NCBI GenBank assembly: GCA_018821305.1
Contig: JAHJMN010000058.1
Location: 1-40,666, forward strand
Direction of reading: 5' to 3'
Source of the DNA: Myxococcota bacterium
Lineage (GTDB): Bacteria; Myxococcota_A; Polyangia; HGW-17
Length of the DNA stretch: 40,666 nucleotides
A program made the position numbers and the translations under genes. The notes beneath the pieces were generated by a model that was not told the origin of the DNA, did not search any database, and worked only from the letters and a program-made list of their open reading frames with translations. This document shows, in pieces, positions 7,730 to 17,206 of the stretch. The first letter of the stretch is position 1; each line of letters starts with the position of its first letter.

Positions 7730-7826
7730 AAATATCCGTTTAAAAAAACAGTGTCTTTTCGGAAATTTGAGGTTTTCGGTAAATTTTTAACCCCAAACAT
7801 ACGCCATAAGATGCCGAAAATATTAC

Positions 7827-7883
7827 CAGTGTCCTTTTAGATTTTTATAAATTTCTTCCCGGGGAGAATTTCCGGATACGAAC
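7827..7883 (-). repeat. Family A repeat, strongly degenerate copy
   Basis: AGTGTCCTTTTAGATTTTTATA and CCGGATACGAAC align with the reverse complement of the short form of family A, with the central hairpin decayed. The remainder of the 7730-7902 gap shows no gene. Confidence 0.5.
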
Positions 7884-7902
7884 GAAAAAGCAGGTTGAAA
7901 TC

Positions 7903-8274
7903 TTGCATCCCGATTCAAAGCGTCATCTTATTATTAAAATATCCACAGGTCTGCTCATGCTGGCTACTGTATTTTTGATAATGAGATATTACAAGAAGGA
8001 TGTTCCTCGAAAAGTTGCCTTTGTTCATATTTTTGATAAAAAACTCAAAGATCAAAACTGGAAATTGCATGTAACAATTTCTGAAAAAAACTCTGACATT
8101 TTCGTTGGGGAGTATTTAATCAAAGGAAAGAGATTTCGTCACACCCTTAAAATACCACCTCGAAATTATAAGGGCACATTCGTAATTTCAGGTCCTGGTG
8201 TCAGAAAATTAGTTGTTAAAGATCTTCCGGCGAAAAAAAATTCTTTTACTGTGCATCATTCCCTGAACCCCTGA
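7903..8274 (+). CDS. Small membrane-anchored protein, unknown
   Basis: Unrecognised 123-residue protein with a basic N-terminus (MHPDSKRH), one membrane-spanning helix at about 8-27, and a basic, strand-rich exported domain. The domain resembles small Ig-like folds only in its alternating pattern; no motif is identifiable. Starts at TTG with a weak AGG-containing RBS. It is followed by a promoter-bearing gap and the AglZ-like gene. Composition (high Lys) agrees with its neighbours, so it is probably a real gene rather than chance. Confidence 0.55.
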   Translation: MHPDSKRHLIIKISTGLLMLATVFLIMRYYKKDVPRKVAFVHIFDKKLKDQNWKLHVTISEKNSDIFVGEYLIKGKRFRHTLKIPPRNYKGTFVISGPGVRKLVVKDLPAKKNSFTVHHSLNP

Positions 8275-8432
8275 TTACGATTTTTTTCGTTCCTTTGACT
8301 TCATTTTTTAAGTATTTTTAGCAATATAAACAAAGATTTAGCTTATCTGCTAACATTAAATATACTCAACGTGTACCCTGAATTACACATCGAACAGGAA
8401 TAATATAATTTGAATAAGCATGTCATACGAGA

Positions 8433-8462
8433 TTGACATAACTGGGATTAAAAGGATATTCT
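8433..8462 (+). promoter_or_regulatory. Probable sigma70-type promoter of the AglZ-like/dgt unit
   Basis: TTGACA at 8433-8438 is followed after 18 bases by TATTCT at 8457-8462. It lies about 57 bases before the chosen ATG at 8520, which carries a strong AAGGAGG. Confidence 0.55.
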
Positions 8463-8519
8463 ATGACTTAACCTTCATCCCTGATGGACGGCATAACTTT
8501 CGACTCCCAAGGAGGCCCC

Positions 8520-11126
8520 ATGGCGCTAGGAACAGTTCTCATAATTGACAACGAGGTTTCATTCGTTAAGAACGTTAAAGATTCTCTTCAAGAACTTGGC
8601 TACACTGTTGAAATTCAGGAAGACGGAGTTTCTGGACTTCAGGCAGTTAAAGACCTGATGCCTGCTGCTGTTATTCTATGTGCTGAAGTTCCTAAAATGA
8701 GCGGCTATGCAGTAATTACTAGAATAAAGAAAAATCCAGAACTGCTTAGTATTCCAGTGATGATTACTTCCGCTGAAGCCACGGAAGAAACATTCAAAAG
8801 GCATAGCGAACTTAAAAACCGTGCGGAATCATATATGTTTAAGCAGGGTTTCGAGATTAACAATTTTGTCGCCGAGTTCAAAAAAATGATGAACTCCGGA
8901 GAAGTTGATTCCCTTACATCAGAATTTTCTGATTTCCCAGACTTTGGTGATATTGTTGACGATATTGACAAAGAAACCAATGCAGCCCTGGATGATGTAA
9001 TTGAAGGAGCATTCTCTGACCCTGCTCCCGAACAATCAGAAGAGCCTGTATTTTTCCCATCCGGTGAAATTGAAGCAATCGCTGATGATGAACCTGAAAT
9101 CTCAACAAATTCAGATTCCCCTGAACTTGTAAATCCAGGGGAATCAGTTGAAATTGAAGTAGCGGAGTCAGAACCTACACCCGTGCCTGAGCCAGAATCT
9201 CAGGAGCCTACACCAGTCCCAGAACCAGAAACTCAGGCGGAGCCTACACCAGTCCCAGAACCAGAACCACAACAGGAAGTGTCTGAACAATATGAAAACT
9301 TTGATATTTCTATTGATGATGCTGTTCCTGGAACAGTTGCTCAGGAAATGTCGGAAGAAATAATACCAGAGCAGCCATCTGAAGTTTCCATGAGTGCAAG
9401 CCTTGGGCTTGATGAAATAGTTGAAGAAACGTCAAAACTTAACAACGACGTCCTGCTTCAAATTGAAGAACTTAAAAAAGAAAAGGAAATGCTTTCACGG
9501 GAAATTACTCAGTTGAAAGCTGGTTCCGGAACTGCCACGCAGTTTTCAAAAGAGAGAGAATTTCTTAATCTCAGAGAAACTATTAATAAAAAAGAACGTG
9601 AAATAATCGATCTCAGATCAGAACTTGATGAAAAAGATCAGCAGATTCTCCAGAAAAAGAACAAAATTCGTGAACTGGAAAGATCCAAAGCTGATATTGA
9701 GGACTCAATCCTTAATCACGAAAGAAGTGAAGTTGAACTCAATGAATCCCTTTCCGGTGCCCGGGATGAAATAGAGTCACTCAAATCTACAATTGAAACA
9801 CTTAAAAGCGAACTCGAAAACGCTAAAAATGAAATAATTACGCTTAAATCAAACCTGGAAACAGCCCTCAGAGAGATTGAGAATCTTAAGGTAGAGCATG
9901 CTCAGGAGATTGAGCGACGCAACAATATACATGTTGGCGAAATTGCAAACCTTAAGTCTAAACATGAAAAAGAGACTGAGGATCTCAACAACAAATACAC
10001 TAGTGAAATAAATGACTTGAACTCCAAATACACCGGTGAAATTGAAGAACTCAAGTCTGAGCATGCTCAAACTGTTGAAACAATGAGCAGTTCATTTGCT
10101 TCTGAAAAATCTGATTTAATTTCAAATAACGAGAATACTATAAATACTCTCAATGCAGCCCATGCAGACGAACTTGAGCGACTTACTAACGAACATACTG
10201 GTCTCGTTATCAATCTTAAACACTCTCATGAGGAAGCTGTCAACTCTCTCAATTCAAATCATGCTCAGGAAATCGAAAATCTTAATAACGAACATGCCGT
10301 GGCAATGGCCAAAGCAAAGGAAGCACATGATGAGGAAACTCAAAACCTCATCGCAGCCCACGAAGCTCTAGTTTCAGACATTAACACCAAGCACGCTCAG
10401 GAAATTGAGAATCTTAACACCGAGCATGCCACGGCAATGGCCGAGGCAAAAGCAACATATGAAGAGGAAACTCAAAACCTCATCGCAGCCCACGAAGCTC
10501 TGGTTTCTGATCTCAAAGCTAAAAATGTTCAGGAAATCGAAAATCTTAATAATGAACATGCTGGTCTGGTCGCAACAATAAGATCTGAAAATGAAGAACT
10601 TGTTGCCAATCTTCGCGGTGAACATGCTCAGGAAATTGAAAATATCAACACTGAACATGCTCAGGAAATTTCTAATCTTAATCAAGCTCATACTGAAGAA
10701 AATGAGCGTCTTAATAATGAACACACAGGTAAGGTTATTAATCTCAAAAACAAACATGAATCTGAGATTGAAAATCTTAAGGCGGAACATGCTCAGAATG
10801 TTGAAAATATTGAGAGTGAAAATGCCGCAACGCTGGCTGATCTTAACCTTCAACATGACACTTTGAAAAATCAACTTGAAACTGCAATTTCAGGTCTTGA
10901 ACAGGAAAAAGAGCAACTTACGGGCAAAGTCTTTGATCTTGAACAATTAAAAATGCGTAATGAAACTGAAATAGAGGAATTACGTGAAAACATCGCTGAC
11001 CTTGAAAGTCAGCTTGAAAATGCTCTTGCGGGAATCGCAACTGACAATGATGTTGCCAGGAAAGCGATTGCTTCTCTTTCTTCAGCTCTTACTGCCCTCA
11101 ATGATCGCTTCAATTCAAAAGAATAA
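8520..11126 (+). CDS. AglZ/FrzS-like pseudo-receiver and long coiled-coil protein
   Basis: Resembles Myxococcus AglZ and FrzS, cytoplasmic polarity proteins of gliding and twitching motility with an N-terminal receiver fold and a long coiled coil. Residues about 4-118 are the receiver domain: VLIIDNE, PKMSGY, and K108 at the conserved Lys position. The usual phospho-accepting Asp is replaced by Cys54 (AVILCAEVP), so it should be a pseudo-receiver working by protein contact. An acidic Pro/Glu-rich linker (about 130-280) follows, then a continuous coiled coil (about 300-845) rich in E, L, N and K, including tandem 44-residue repeats. The start at 8520 (12 codons after an alternative ATG) is chosen for its AAGGAGG. 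The dGTPase gene follows after 26 bases. No Frz, Mgl or Agl partner is in the window, so a motility role is inference. Confidence 0.8.
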   Translation: MALGTVLIIDNEVSFVKNVKDSLQELGYTVEIQEDGVSGLQAVKDLMPAAVILCAEVPKMSGYAVITRIKKNPELLSIPVMITSAEATEETFKRHSELKNRAESYMFKQGFEINNFVAEFKKMMNSGEVDSLTSEFSDFPDFGDIVDDIDKETNAALDDVIEGAFSDPAPEQSEEPVFFPSGEIEAIADDEPEISTNSDSPELVNPGESVEIEVAESEPTPVPEPESQEPTPVPEPETQAEPTPVPEPEPQQEVSEQYENFDISIDDAVPGTVAQEMSEEIIPEQPSEVSMSASLGLDEIVEETSKLNNDVLLQIEELKKEKEMLSREITQLKAGSGTATQFSKEREFLNLRETINKKEREIIDLRSELDEKDQQILQKKNKIRELERSKADIEDSILNHERSEVELNESLSGARDEIESLKSTIETLKSELENAKNEIITLKSNLETALREIENLKVEHAQEIERRNNIHVGEIANLKSKHEKETEDLNNKYTSEINDLNSKYTGEIEELKSEHAQTVETMSSSFASEKSDLISNNENTINTLNAAHADELERLTNEHTGLVINLKHSHEEAVNSLNSNHAQEIENLNNEHAVAMAKAKEAHDEETQNLIAAHEALVSDINTKHAQEIENLNTEHATAMAEAKATYEEETQNLIAAHEALVSDLKAKNVQEIENLNNEHAGLVATIRSENEELVANLRGEHAQEIENINTEHAQEISNLNQAHTEENERLNNEHTGKVINLKNKHESEIENLKAEHAQNVENIESENAATLADLNLQHDTLKNQLETAISGLEQEKEQLTGKVFDLEQLKMRNETEIEELRENIADLESQLENALAGIATDNDVARKAIASLSSALTALNDRFNSKE
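10266..10529 (+). repeat. In-frame tandem 132-base repeat in the coiled-coil gene
   Basis: Units 10266-10397 and 10398-10529 are highly similar (shared GAGGAAACTCAAAACC and ATCGCAGCCCACGAAGCTCT) and encode 44 residues each. A third, shortened unit starts at 10530 with the same CAGGAAATCGAAAATCTTAA. The period is not a multiple of seven (44 = 6x7 + 2), as expected for hendecad-type or stutter-containing coiled coils (44 = 4x11). Confidence 0.85.
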
Positions 11127-11152
11127 CCTGTTAGATTCCACTAAAGGCTGAA

Positions 11153-12466
11153 ATGACTAAACTTTCATGGAACAAACTTCTTACAACTGGGCGAATTGGA
11201 ACAAATTCCGATGAAGATGCCCGGAATGCTTTTCAACGTGATTTCGATCGAATCATTTTTTCAAGTGCTTTTAAGCGGCTGCAATCAAAAACTCAAGTAT
11301 TTCCATTACCTGAAGCGGATTTCATTCATACCAGAATGACCCATTCCCTTGAAGCCGGTTGCGTTGGACGTTCGCTGGGTTATCTTGTATGGAAAAAGCT
11401 TAATGAAAATGCAATTGATATCGGTTCCTCAACGTGGACTGACTTTGAAGGAGCAGTATCCGCCGCTTGTCTTTGCCACGATATCGGCAATCCTCCTTTC
11501 GGCCACAGTGGAGAAACCGCTATTGCTGAATATTTTCTGAAACACCGCACTGACTTCATGAGCCTTGAAGGAATTACTGACGACAATTTCAAGGATTTTC
11601 TTTACTTTGACGGAAATGCAATGGGTTTCAATATCTTAACCCATACTCTGGTAAATCGTTCCAGCCGACCAGGGGGAATGGGCCTTACAGCCGGGGTAAT
11701 AGCGGCTTTTATAAAATACCCATGGTTCAGCAGTGAAGCTCCATTAAAAAAAGGCAAATTCTCCTGTTTTCGAAATGATGAGATCTATTTTAAAGACGCT
11801 ATGACATCATGTGGTTTAGCGGAAGAATCAAAAATTTTACGGCATCCCTTATCATTTCTTGTAGAAGCATCTGATGATATTTGCTATAAAATAATGGACT
11901 TAGAAGATGCCTATCGGCTGGGAATTATTCCTTTTTTTCAACTTGAGGAATTGTTCATGTCCACTATTGGAACTTCCTCGAGTCCATCAAACTACCGTTT
12001 AATCATTGATGAAAAAGAAAAGGCGGCTTACCTCCGGGCAAAAACAATAAGTGTGCTAATAGATCAACTGAGTGACTGCTTTATAGAAAACTACAATGAG
12101 ATAATGGATGGCACTTATTCAAAAGCCCTGACAAGTGTAATCCCCTGTTCTGATGCGCTCTCTGTTATTCAAAAAATTGAGATCGACAAAGTATATTCAT
12201 TCCGGAAGGTTATTGAAATTGAAACCGCTGGTTTCGAAGTCATTCATGGGCTTTTAGAAGTTTTCATTGATGCTATTCTTAACAATTCACATCGTAGTAA
12301 AAAAATTAGAAAACTAATACCTGCATCGTATATGTATTCAGATGATGAAAGAATAGATCGCTACATGGACATACTCTATATTATACGATATATTGCTGGG
12401 ATGACAGATAAATTTGCTATTGAAACATTCAGGACAATGAGAGGAATAACTCTTCCATCTTACTGA
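11153..12466 (+). CDS. dgt: Deoxyguanosinetriphosphate triphosphohydrolase (dGTPase-like HD enzyme)
   Basis: Hydrolyses dGTP or other dNTPs to nucleoside and triphosphate, controlling dNTP pools. Visible motifs: FQRDFDRIIFSSAFKRLQSKTQV (28-50, interrupted here only by my listing), the FIHTRMTHSLEAG stretch with His64, and the HD pair His109-Asp110 in CLCHDIGNPPFGHSGE. Length 437 agrees with dGTPases. Start ATG follows AAAGGCTG; the gene lies 26 bases after the AglZ-like gene and is probably co-transcribed. It converges with the large kinase gene at 12481 with only 14 bases between stops and no obvious terminator. Some dGTPases limit phage replication, but nothing here shows such a role. Confidence 0.93.
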   Translation: MTKLSWNKLLTTGRIGTNSDEDARNAFQRDFDRIIFSSAFKRLQSKTQVFPLPEADFIHTRMTHSLEAGCVGRSLGYLVWKKLNENAIDIGSSTWTDFEGAVSAACLCHDIGNPPFGHSGETAIAEYFLKHRTDFMSLEGITDDNFKDFLYFDGNAMGFNILTHTLVNRSSRPGGMGLTAGVIAAFIKYPWFSSEAPLKKGKFSCFRNDEIYFKDAMTSCGLAEESKILRHPLSFLVEASDDICYKIMDLEDAYRLGIIPFFQLEELFMSTIGTSSSPSNYRLIIDEKEKAAYLRAKTISVLIDQLSDCFIENYNEIMDGTYSKALTSVIPCSDALSVIQKIEIDKVYSFRKVIEIETAGFEVIHGLLEVFIDAILNNSHRSKKIRKLIPASYMYSDDERIDRYMDILYIIRYIAGMTDKFAIETFRTMRGITLPSY

Positions 12467-12480
12467 AAATTTTTGGGGAT

Positions 12481-15400
12481 TCAGGCTCCCAGAGCCAACC
12501 GACTTGCTTTTTCCAAGCCATCAATCCATCCTATTTGCTCTGAAAGACTTAACGCTTTTCGAATAAACGGCTCTCTTTCCCGGTGGGAATGAACCTCTGC
12601 CATTGCTAAAGAAGCTTGAGCTACGCCCATTCTATCACCGGTTTCCGTAAGATAATTGATGGCAATATTGAAATGGACTTTTGCATCCTGAGTTTGACCC
12701 ATTTTAAGGAAATAATAACCTGCCTGATAATGGGTTCTGCCAATGGCCAAAGGACTGTATTGATTTCGGTTAGTAGCTATTGAAGACATTAAAATTTCAA
12801 CAGCTTCCTGATGGTTGCCCATGGCAAACTCAAATTCACTCAACCTTATATAAAGCCGCCAGAAGGAATCAGGATTACTGCTGTTTTTGCGTATCATTTC
12901 AATACCTTCTTTTAGATACTCTGCACCCTCTTCCCATCGTTCCCATTTGAGTTCAATGTAACTCAAATCAAAATAGGCTTTATAAATTAGTTCCGGATTT
13001 TTAGTTGAAGAAGCTTTTTTAATAGCCTGATTAATCAGTGTTCTGGCTTTTTCTTCGGTTTTGCTTGCAATTGAAGTCATTCTTGCCATGGAGGATAATA
13101 TTGATACTTCGAGATCTATATAACCATCTGCAAAAAGAAGTCCTTCACGAAAAACCTTTTCCGCCTCGCGAAATTCACCTGTAAACATCAGTAGATCCCC
13201 GAGTTTACTGCAAATTTCAACAAAATGACCTTGATTTCTACCTGATAGAGCGTCAATCTGCGCTAGATCATGAGCTCTTCTGTAAAGAACTATACTGCCG
13301 TAATCATCAAGGGATGTTTCACAAATCCTCGCAGCGGACTGTAAACTTTCTATCGATTTATCTATATCATTGCCAAGTAAATAATGCCTCACAAGTCGAA
13401 AAATGCTTGCATCTGTTTGTTTTAGATACCTCAGGATAAACTCATTGATTGAATCTCTGGTATTTTTGGGAATCGTACTGAGAATTATTTTTGAGATCAT
13501 GGGATGGTAAAAATGAACAAAATTGCCATCACGATACAAAAGATTTCTTTTAATGAGCACACTTAAAGCATAAATTGTATCTCTACTGGATCCTTCACGA
13601 GCCCAGATTAGATCCAGTGGTGCTTTGATTCCACAGATTGCTACTAACTGAAGAATCCTGAGTGATTGTGAATTTATATTAGCAAGTCTTAATTTGACAA
13701 TATCACTGTGATTTTGTGGCAGTTCCCTACCGCCTTCAAGTAAATACCGAATTGCCTCATCTACTAAAACAGGATTAAAGCAATTGAATTTTCGTATTTT
13801 CTCAAGATGTGTATGAATCGAGTCACTTTTTCGGGTAAGAGTCCGGAGAACATGAATTCTCAAATCCTGTTCGGTCATGGGGTTGATCTTCATTACAGAT
13901 GCAAACTCAAGGGGAGTGTTGGATGTTACAACAATTTTCACTGGTTTGCCATGAGATCGATTTGAAATATACTCAATAAAATGCCTTGAAGGAAAATCAT
14001 ATCGCTCATAACTTCTGAAAATAAAAAGAGATGGTGTCCTGGCGGCTACGGCAAAAACTACCTGTGCAAGGGAAGCAAGAATTTCTCTTAATTTAACCGC
14101 TCTCTCCATAAGCCTTTCATTCAGAGTGCCACGATAGAGAGACATAACATGATTAATATCTTCAATAGATACACCAATATGATTTATCCAACGACGAATT
14201 GACTTTTCTTTGTCAGTTATAACTGAATCTTCAACAACTCCGGCCATCTTCTCAATCATCTTGAGAACCGGATACCAGGGCCGAGCACAAAAATAGGGGT
14301 CAAAGGAAAGATCTATTACATTTACACCTTCAAGCTCTGGAAGTGTGAGCATTGACTTAATAATATGTGATTTTCCTGCCCCTTCTTCACCACAGAGACA
14401 CAGAGTGCTTTCTTCCTCAGAGAAAAATTTAATAAATCGACTATGTACATCCGTAGTCAGTTCATAGTCAATATTAGTATCATGTTCCGAGGTAACATTG
14501 AAAACCGGTTTATTTTCTGACTCTACAGCTCGAATCTGTACAGTCCGGGCTGGTCTGCGTTTCTTTTCCGGCTCAAGTCTGGCCGTTTCCCTGGATAATC
14601 GAAGTTGATTTCGGGCTTCATCGACATCTTCAGTTGTCGAAATGTGAAGATTCTGCATTATTTCGTTAATATAATTACTGAATTCTTCTGCAGACTGAAT
14701 GCGATGAGTCGGATTCTTTTCCAGCGCCTTCAAAATAACAATGTCAAAAGTATCGCAAAGCGCAGGATTTATAAGACTTGGCCGCTTTGGAATCATCCTC
14801 AAGTGAGCGTTCAAAATTTCCCAGGCATTGGAACCCGAAAAAGGCATTCTGCCCGTGAGCATCCTATAAAACATAACTCCGAGGGAGTAGATGTCCGAAT
14901 GGATCGAAGATCTCTGCCCGTTAATAACCTCCGGAGCCATATATTCAGGGGTACCAATAAGTTCGCCATCATTTGTAATGCGTTTCCCAACATTAAGCAA
15001 AACTGTTGATATCCCAAAATCCACAAGTTTAACAACATCTCCACCACCACGTAGTGAAATAATTACAATATTAGATGGCTTCAAATCTCTGTGAATAAAC
15101 CCATAAGAATGTGCCTCAGAAAGAGCACTCAGCAACTGAGAAACAATTGAAACCGCTCTTGTTACTGGAAGTGCAATTCCTTCAATAAGGTAGTCTTCCA
15201 GGGTTGAACCACGAATATATTCTGAAACCATGTAGTGGAGACCGCCAGAACTCTCTCCACTCGTTATAATGCCCATGATATTGGGATGATTAAGATTACC
15301 CATTATTCGGGCTTCTTGTTTAAACCGATTTAAAATATTTTCGTCAATGGCAATTGAAGGCTTTAGAATTTTTACAGCAACACTACTTCCAAGTTCATCA

Positions 15401-15603
15401 TGAAGGGCTCTGTATACTACAGACATGCTCCCCTGAGCAATGAACTCCTCCAGAACATAGCGACTGTCAATTCTCAAACCTTCAAGACTGTCGAGACTTC
15501 TAGAATCAAAAGAATCCAAAGTGGTACCACAGACTGGGCAAGTATATTCGCTGTTTGCAACGGGAATTGAACATCGATTGCAGATTCTCAAAATGTCTGA
15601 CAT
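12481..15603 (-). CDS. Large Ser/Thr protein kinase: zinc ribbon, kinase, P-loop NTPase, TPR
   Basis: Predicted cytoplasmic signalling protein of 1040 residues with no transmembrane segment. Order: zinc ribbon (CNRC 8-11, CPVC 22-25); Hanks-type kinase (about 48-315) with Lys78 in VAVKIL, HRDLKPSN 171-178, DFG 195-197 and GTPEYMAPE 217-225; basic linker; a predicted NTPase with Walker A GEEGAGKS 405-412; and a C-terminal helical region with TPR-like repeats (about 690-1040). The glycine-rich loop is atypical (AQGSMSVVY). The catalytic residues are intact, so activity is likely. The architecture is related to the kinase-AAA/TPR proteins frequent in Myxococcota. It starts at ATG behind AGGGA. 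Convergent with dgt; a family A copy sits upstream, between it and modC. Confidence 0.9.
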   Translation of the reverse strand: MSDILRICNRCSIPVANSEYTCPVCGTTLDSFDSRSLDSLEGLRIDSRYVLEEFIAQGSMSVVYRALHDELGSSVAVKILKPSIAIDENILNRFKQEARIMGNLNHPNIMGIITSGESSGGLHYMVSEYIRGSTLEDYLIEGIALPVTRAVSIVSQLLSALSEAHSYGFIHRDLKPSNIVIISLRGGGDVVKLVDFGISTVLLNVGKRITNDGELIGTPEYMAPEVINGQRSSIHSDIYSLGVMFYRMLTGRMPFSGSNAWEILNAHLRMIPKRPSLINPALCDTFDIVILKALEKNPTHRIQSAEEFSNYINEIMQNLHISTTEDVDEARNQLRLSRETARLEPEKKRRPARTVQIRAVESENKPVFNVTSEHDTNIDYELTTDVHSRFIKFFSEEESTLCLCGEEGAGKSHIIKSMLTLPELEGVNVIDLSFDPYFCARPWYPVLKMIEKMAGVVEDSVITDKEKSIRRWINHIGVSIEDINHVMSLYRGTLNERLMERAVKLREILASLAQVVFAVAARTPSLFIFRSYERYDFPSRHFIEYISNRSHGKPVKIVVTSNTPLEFASVMKINPMTEQDLRIHVLRTLTRKSDSIHTHLEKIRKFNCFNPVLVDEAIRYLLEGGRELPQNHSDIVKLRLANINSQSLRILQLVAICGIKAPLDLIWAREGSSRDTIYALSVLIKRNLLYRDGNFVHFYHPMISKIILSTIPKNTRDSINEFILRYLKQTDASIFRLVRHYLLGNDIDKSIESLQSAARICETSLDDYGSIVLYRRAHDLAQIDALSGRNQGHFVEICSKLGDLLMFTGEFREAEKVFREGLLFADGYIDLEVSILSSMARMTSIASKTEEKARTLINQAIKKASSTKNPELIYKAYFDLSYIELKWERWEEGAEYLKEGIEMIRKNSSNPDSFWRLYIRLSEFEFAMGNHQEAVEILMSSIATNRNQYSPLAIGRTHYQAGYYFLKMGQTQDAKVHFNIAINYLTETGDRMGVAQASLAMAEVHSHREREPFIRKALSLSEQIGWIDGLEKASRLALGA

Positions 15604-15623
15604 TTATTAATCCCTGACGTAAC

Positions 15624-15687
15624 TAGTTCGTATCCTGTAATCCGCTTCGCGAAGGTTTTCGGAAAATTCCTGACAGGACATTCACTA
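15624..15687 (+). repeat. Family A repeat, short variant copy
   Basis: TAGTTCGTATCCTGTAATCC, then CTTCGCGAAGGTTTTCGGAAAATTCC and TGACAGGACATTCACTA. It shares the TTTTCGGA middle with the copy at 7017 and keeps a TTTTC/GAAAA hairpin there. Confidence 0.8.
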
Positions 15688-15744
15688 AATACCAGAAAGA
15701 ACAATAGTAAAATCCATAAAAAAGTTAAGGGTAAATTGACATAA

Positions 15745-16503
15745 TCAGGAAATTTTACAACTATTTTTTATACTATTTAGTTTGTCCATAAAGTGAGTTA
15801 CACTTACAAGTGCCGATACGGCTTCATTAGAAGGATTTCTAAGTATTTCTTCAGTATTTCCCTGTTGAACTATTTCTCCATGCATATAAATAAAAAGCTT
15901 GTCCGCCAGAGAAATTGCTTCAAAAATATCATGAGTAACAAGCAATACCGGAATCTCCAGTTCATGTATTATATGACCTATACAATCACGCATTGCAGTT
16001 CTAAGTGGATTGTCCAGTGCATTGAAAGGTTCATCCAGACATAAAAAGTCCGGTTTACTGATCATTGCCCGGGCAAAAGCACAGCGTTGCTTTTGTCCAC
16101 CACTTATTTCACCGGGATATTTATCTATGACATTAGTAAGCCTATATCTTTTTAAAATCTCCTGCAAAGCGTTTTCTTTTGCTTCTTTCGAAACATCCCG
16201 TGGAGCTCCAAACAATATATTCTGTCTTACGCTCATATGAGGAAAAAGATTGTGTTCCTGAAAAACCATAGCTCCGCGTCGCTTTTGAGGACTCAAATTC
16301 ACATTCTTGTCACTATCAAAAAACACCTGATCTCGACAAACAATTGTCCCCTCATCCGGAGTCATCAAACCGGTAATGGCCCTCAATGTCTGAGTTTTTC
16401 CACTTCCGCTGTATCCGAAAAGGACACCAACCCCCTTCTCGAGTTCAAGTTTTATATCAAGCCTGAAATCTTTCCATGTTTTAGAAAATTCGGCTTTGAG
16501 CAT
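15745..16503 (-). CDS. modC: Molybdate ABC transporter ATP-binding protein, short form
   Basis: ATPase that powers molybdate (or tungstate) import. Walker A GYSGSGKT (30-37), signature ISGGQKQR, Walker B FLCLDEPFNALD and the switch His in LLVTHD are all present. At 252 residues it ends soon after the ATPase core, whereas classic ModC is about 350 residues with a C-terminal Mop/TOBE molybdate-binding domain; that domain is absent here. The start overlaps the 3' end of modB by 23 bases, so the pair is translationally coupled. Substrate assignment rests on the neighbouring modA and modB. Confidence 0.9.
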   Translation of the reverse strand: MLKAEFSKTWKDFRLDIKLELEKGVGVLFGYSGSGKTQTLRAITGLMTPDEGTIVCRDQVFFDSDKNVNLSPQKRRGAMVFQEHNLFPHMSVRQNILFGAPRDVSKEAKENALQEILKRYRLTNVIDKYPGEISGGQKQRCAFARAMISKPDFLCLDEPFNALDNPLRTAMRDCIGHIIHELEIPVLLVTHDIFEAISLADKLFIYMHGEIVQQGNTEEILRNPSNEAVSALVSVTHFMDKLNSIKNSCKIS

Positions 16504-17167
16504 TTGAACCTCTTTGCGTTATCTTTCTCGCTGCATACAGTATGGCAAAACCAAAAAACGTAAAAATTGCTACAAGTATATCAGCTTTTACCCTGTTGCC
16601 CGCAGCAACTTCAGAATAAATCATTAAAGGCATTGTTTGGGTTTCGCCAGGAATATTTCCGGCAACCATTAATGTTGCGCCAAATTCCCCCGCAGCCCGT
16701 GCGAAAGTCAGTGCCGCTCCAGCTATAAGACCAGATTTAGCAAGGGGAAGTGTTATAAGGAAGAAAGTCTCTCTTCTAGAATATCCATGTACTTTTGCTA
16801 TTTCGATGTAATTTTTATCAACAGTTTCAAACGCATATGTAGCAGTCTTAATCATAAGAGGAAGAGAAACAACAAAAGAAGCCAGAATAGCTGCATGCCA
16901 GGAAAAAACGATTGAGTATCCAGTTAGACTATATATATATTTACCAAGTAAACCATTTTTTCCAAAAATTATAAGAAGGTAGTAGCCAGTAACCGTAGGC
17001 GGGAGAATAATGGGGAGAGTAAACAGTACATCCAGAAAATCCCTCCCGAAAAATCTCCTGTGAGCGAGTAAATATGCAATAAAACATCCCACTATAACGG
17101 CTAAAACAGTTGTTACAAGTGCGACTCGTAAACTAAGTAGAAGTGAAAACCAGATAGATGATTCCAT
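16481..17167 (-). CDS. modB: Molybdate ABC transporter permease
   Basis: Inner-membrane permease of the ModABC importer, 228 residues with five to six hydrophobic helices. The cytoplasmic coupling (EAA) loop is clear: EIAKVHGYSRRETFFLITLP followed by AKSGL. TLPIILPPTVTGYYLL is typical of ModB/CysT-type permeases. It overlaps modC by 23 bases and is separated from modA by 182 bases almost filled by a family A element, which is unusual inside such an operon. Confidence 0.93.
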   Translation of the reverse strand: MESSIWFSLLLSLRVALVTTVLAVIVGCFIAYLLAHRRFFGRDFLDVLFTLPIILPPTVTGYYLLIIFGKNGLLGKYIYSLTGYSIVFSWHAAILASFVVSLPLMIKTATYAFETVDKNYIEIAKVHGYSRRETFFLITLPLAKSGLIAGAALTFARAAGEFGATLMVAGNIPGETQTMPLMIYSEVAAGNRVKADILVAIFTFFGFAILYAARKITQRGSNAQSRIF

Positions 17168-17206
17168 GTTAATGAGTTCCGTAAAATTGACCGCTTTCGA
17201 AATAAA

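Noticed and set aside
10374-10874. Open frame of 166 codons on the minus strand
   Set aside because: It is antisense to the coiled-coil repeats; its Phe/Ile/Asn-rich product mirrors the repetitive codons of the real gene.
11153-12466. dGTPase as part of a phage-defence island with the macro-domain protein and large kinase
   Set aside because: These genes are in separate, convergent or distant units with ordinary housekeeping neighbours; nothing links them as a system.
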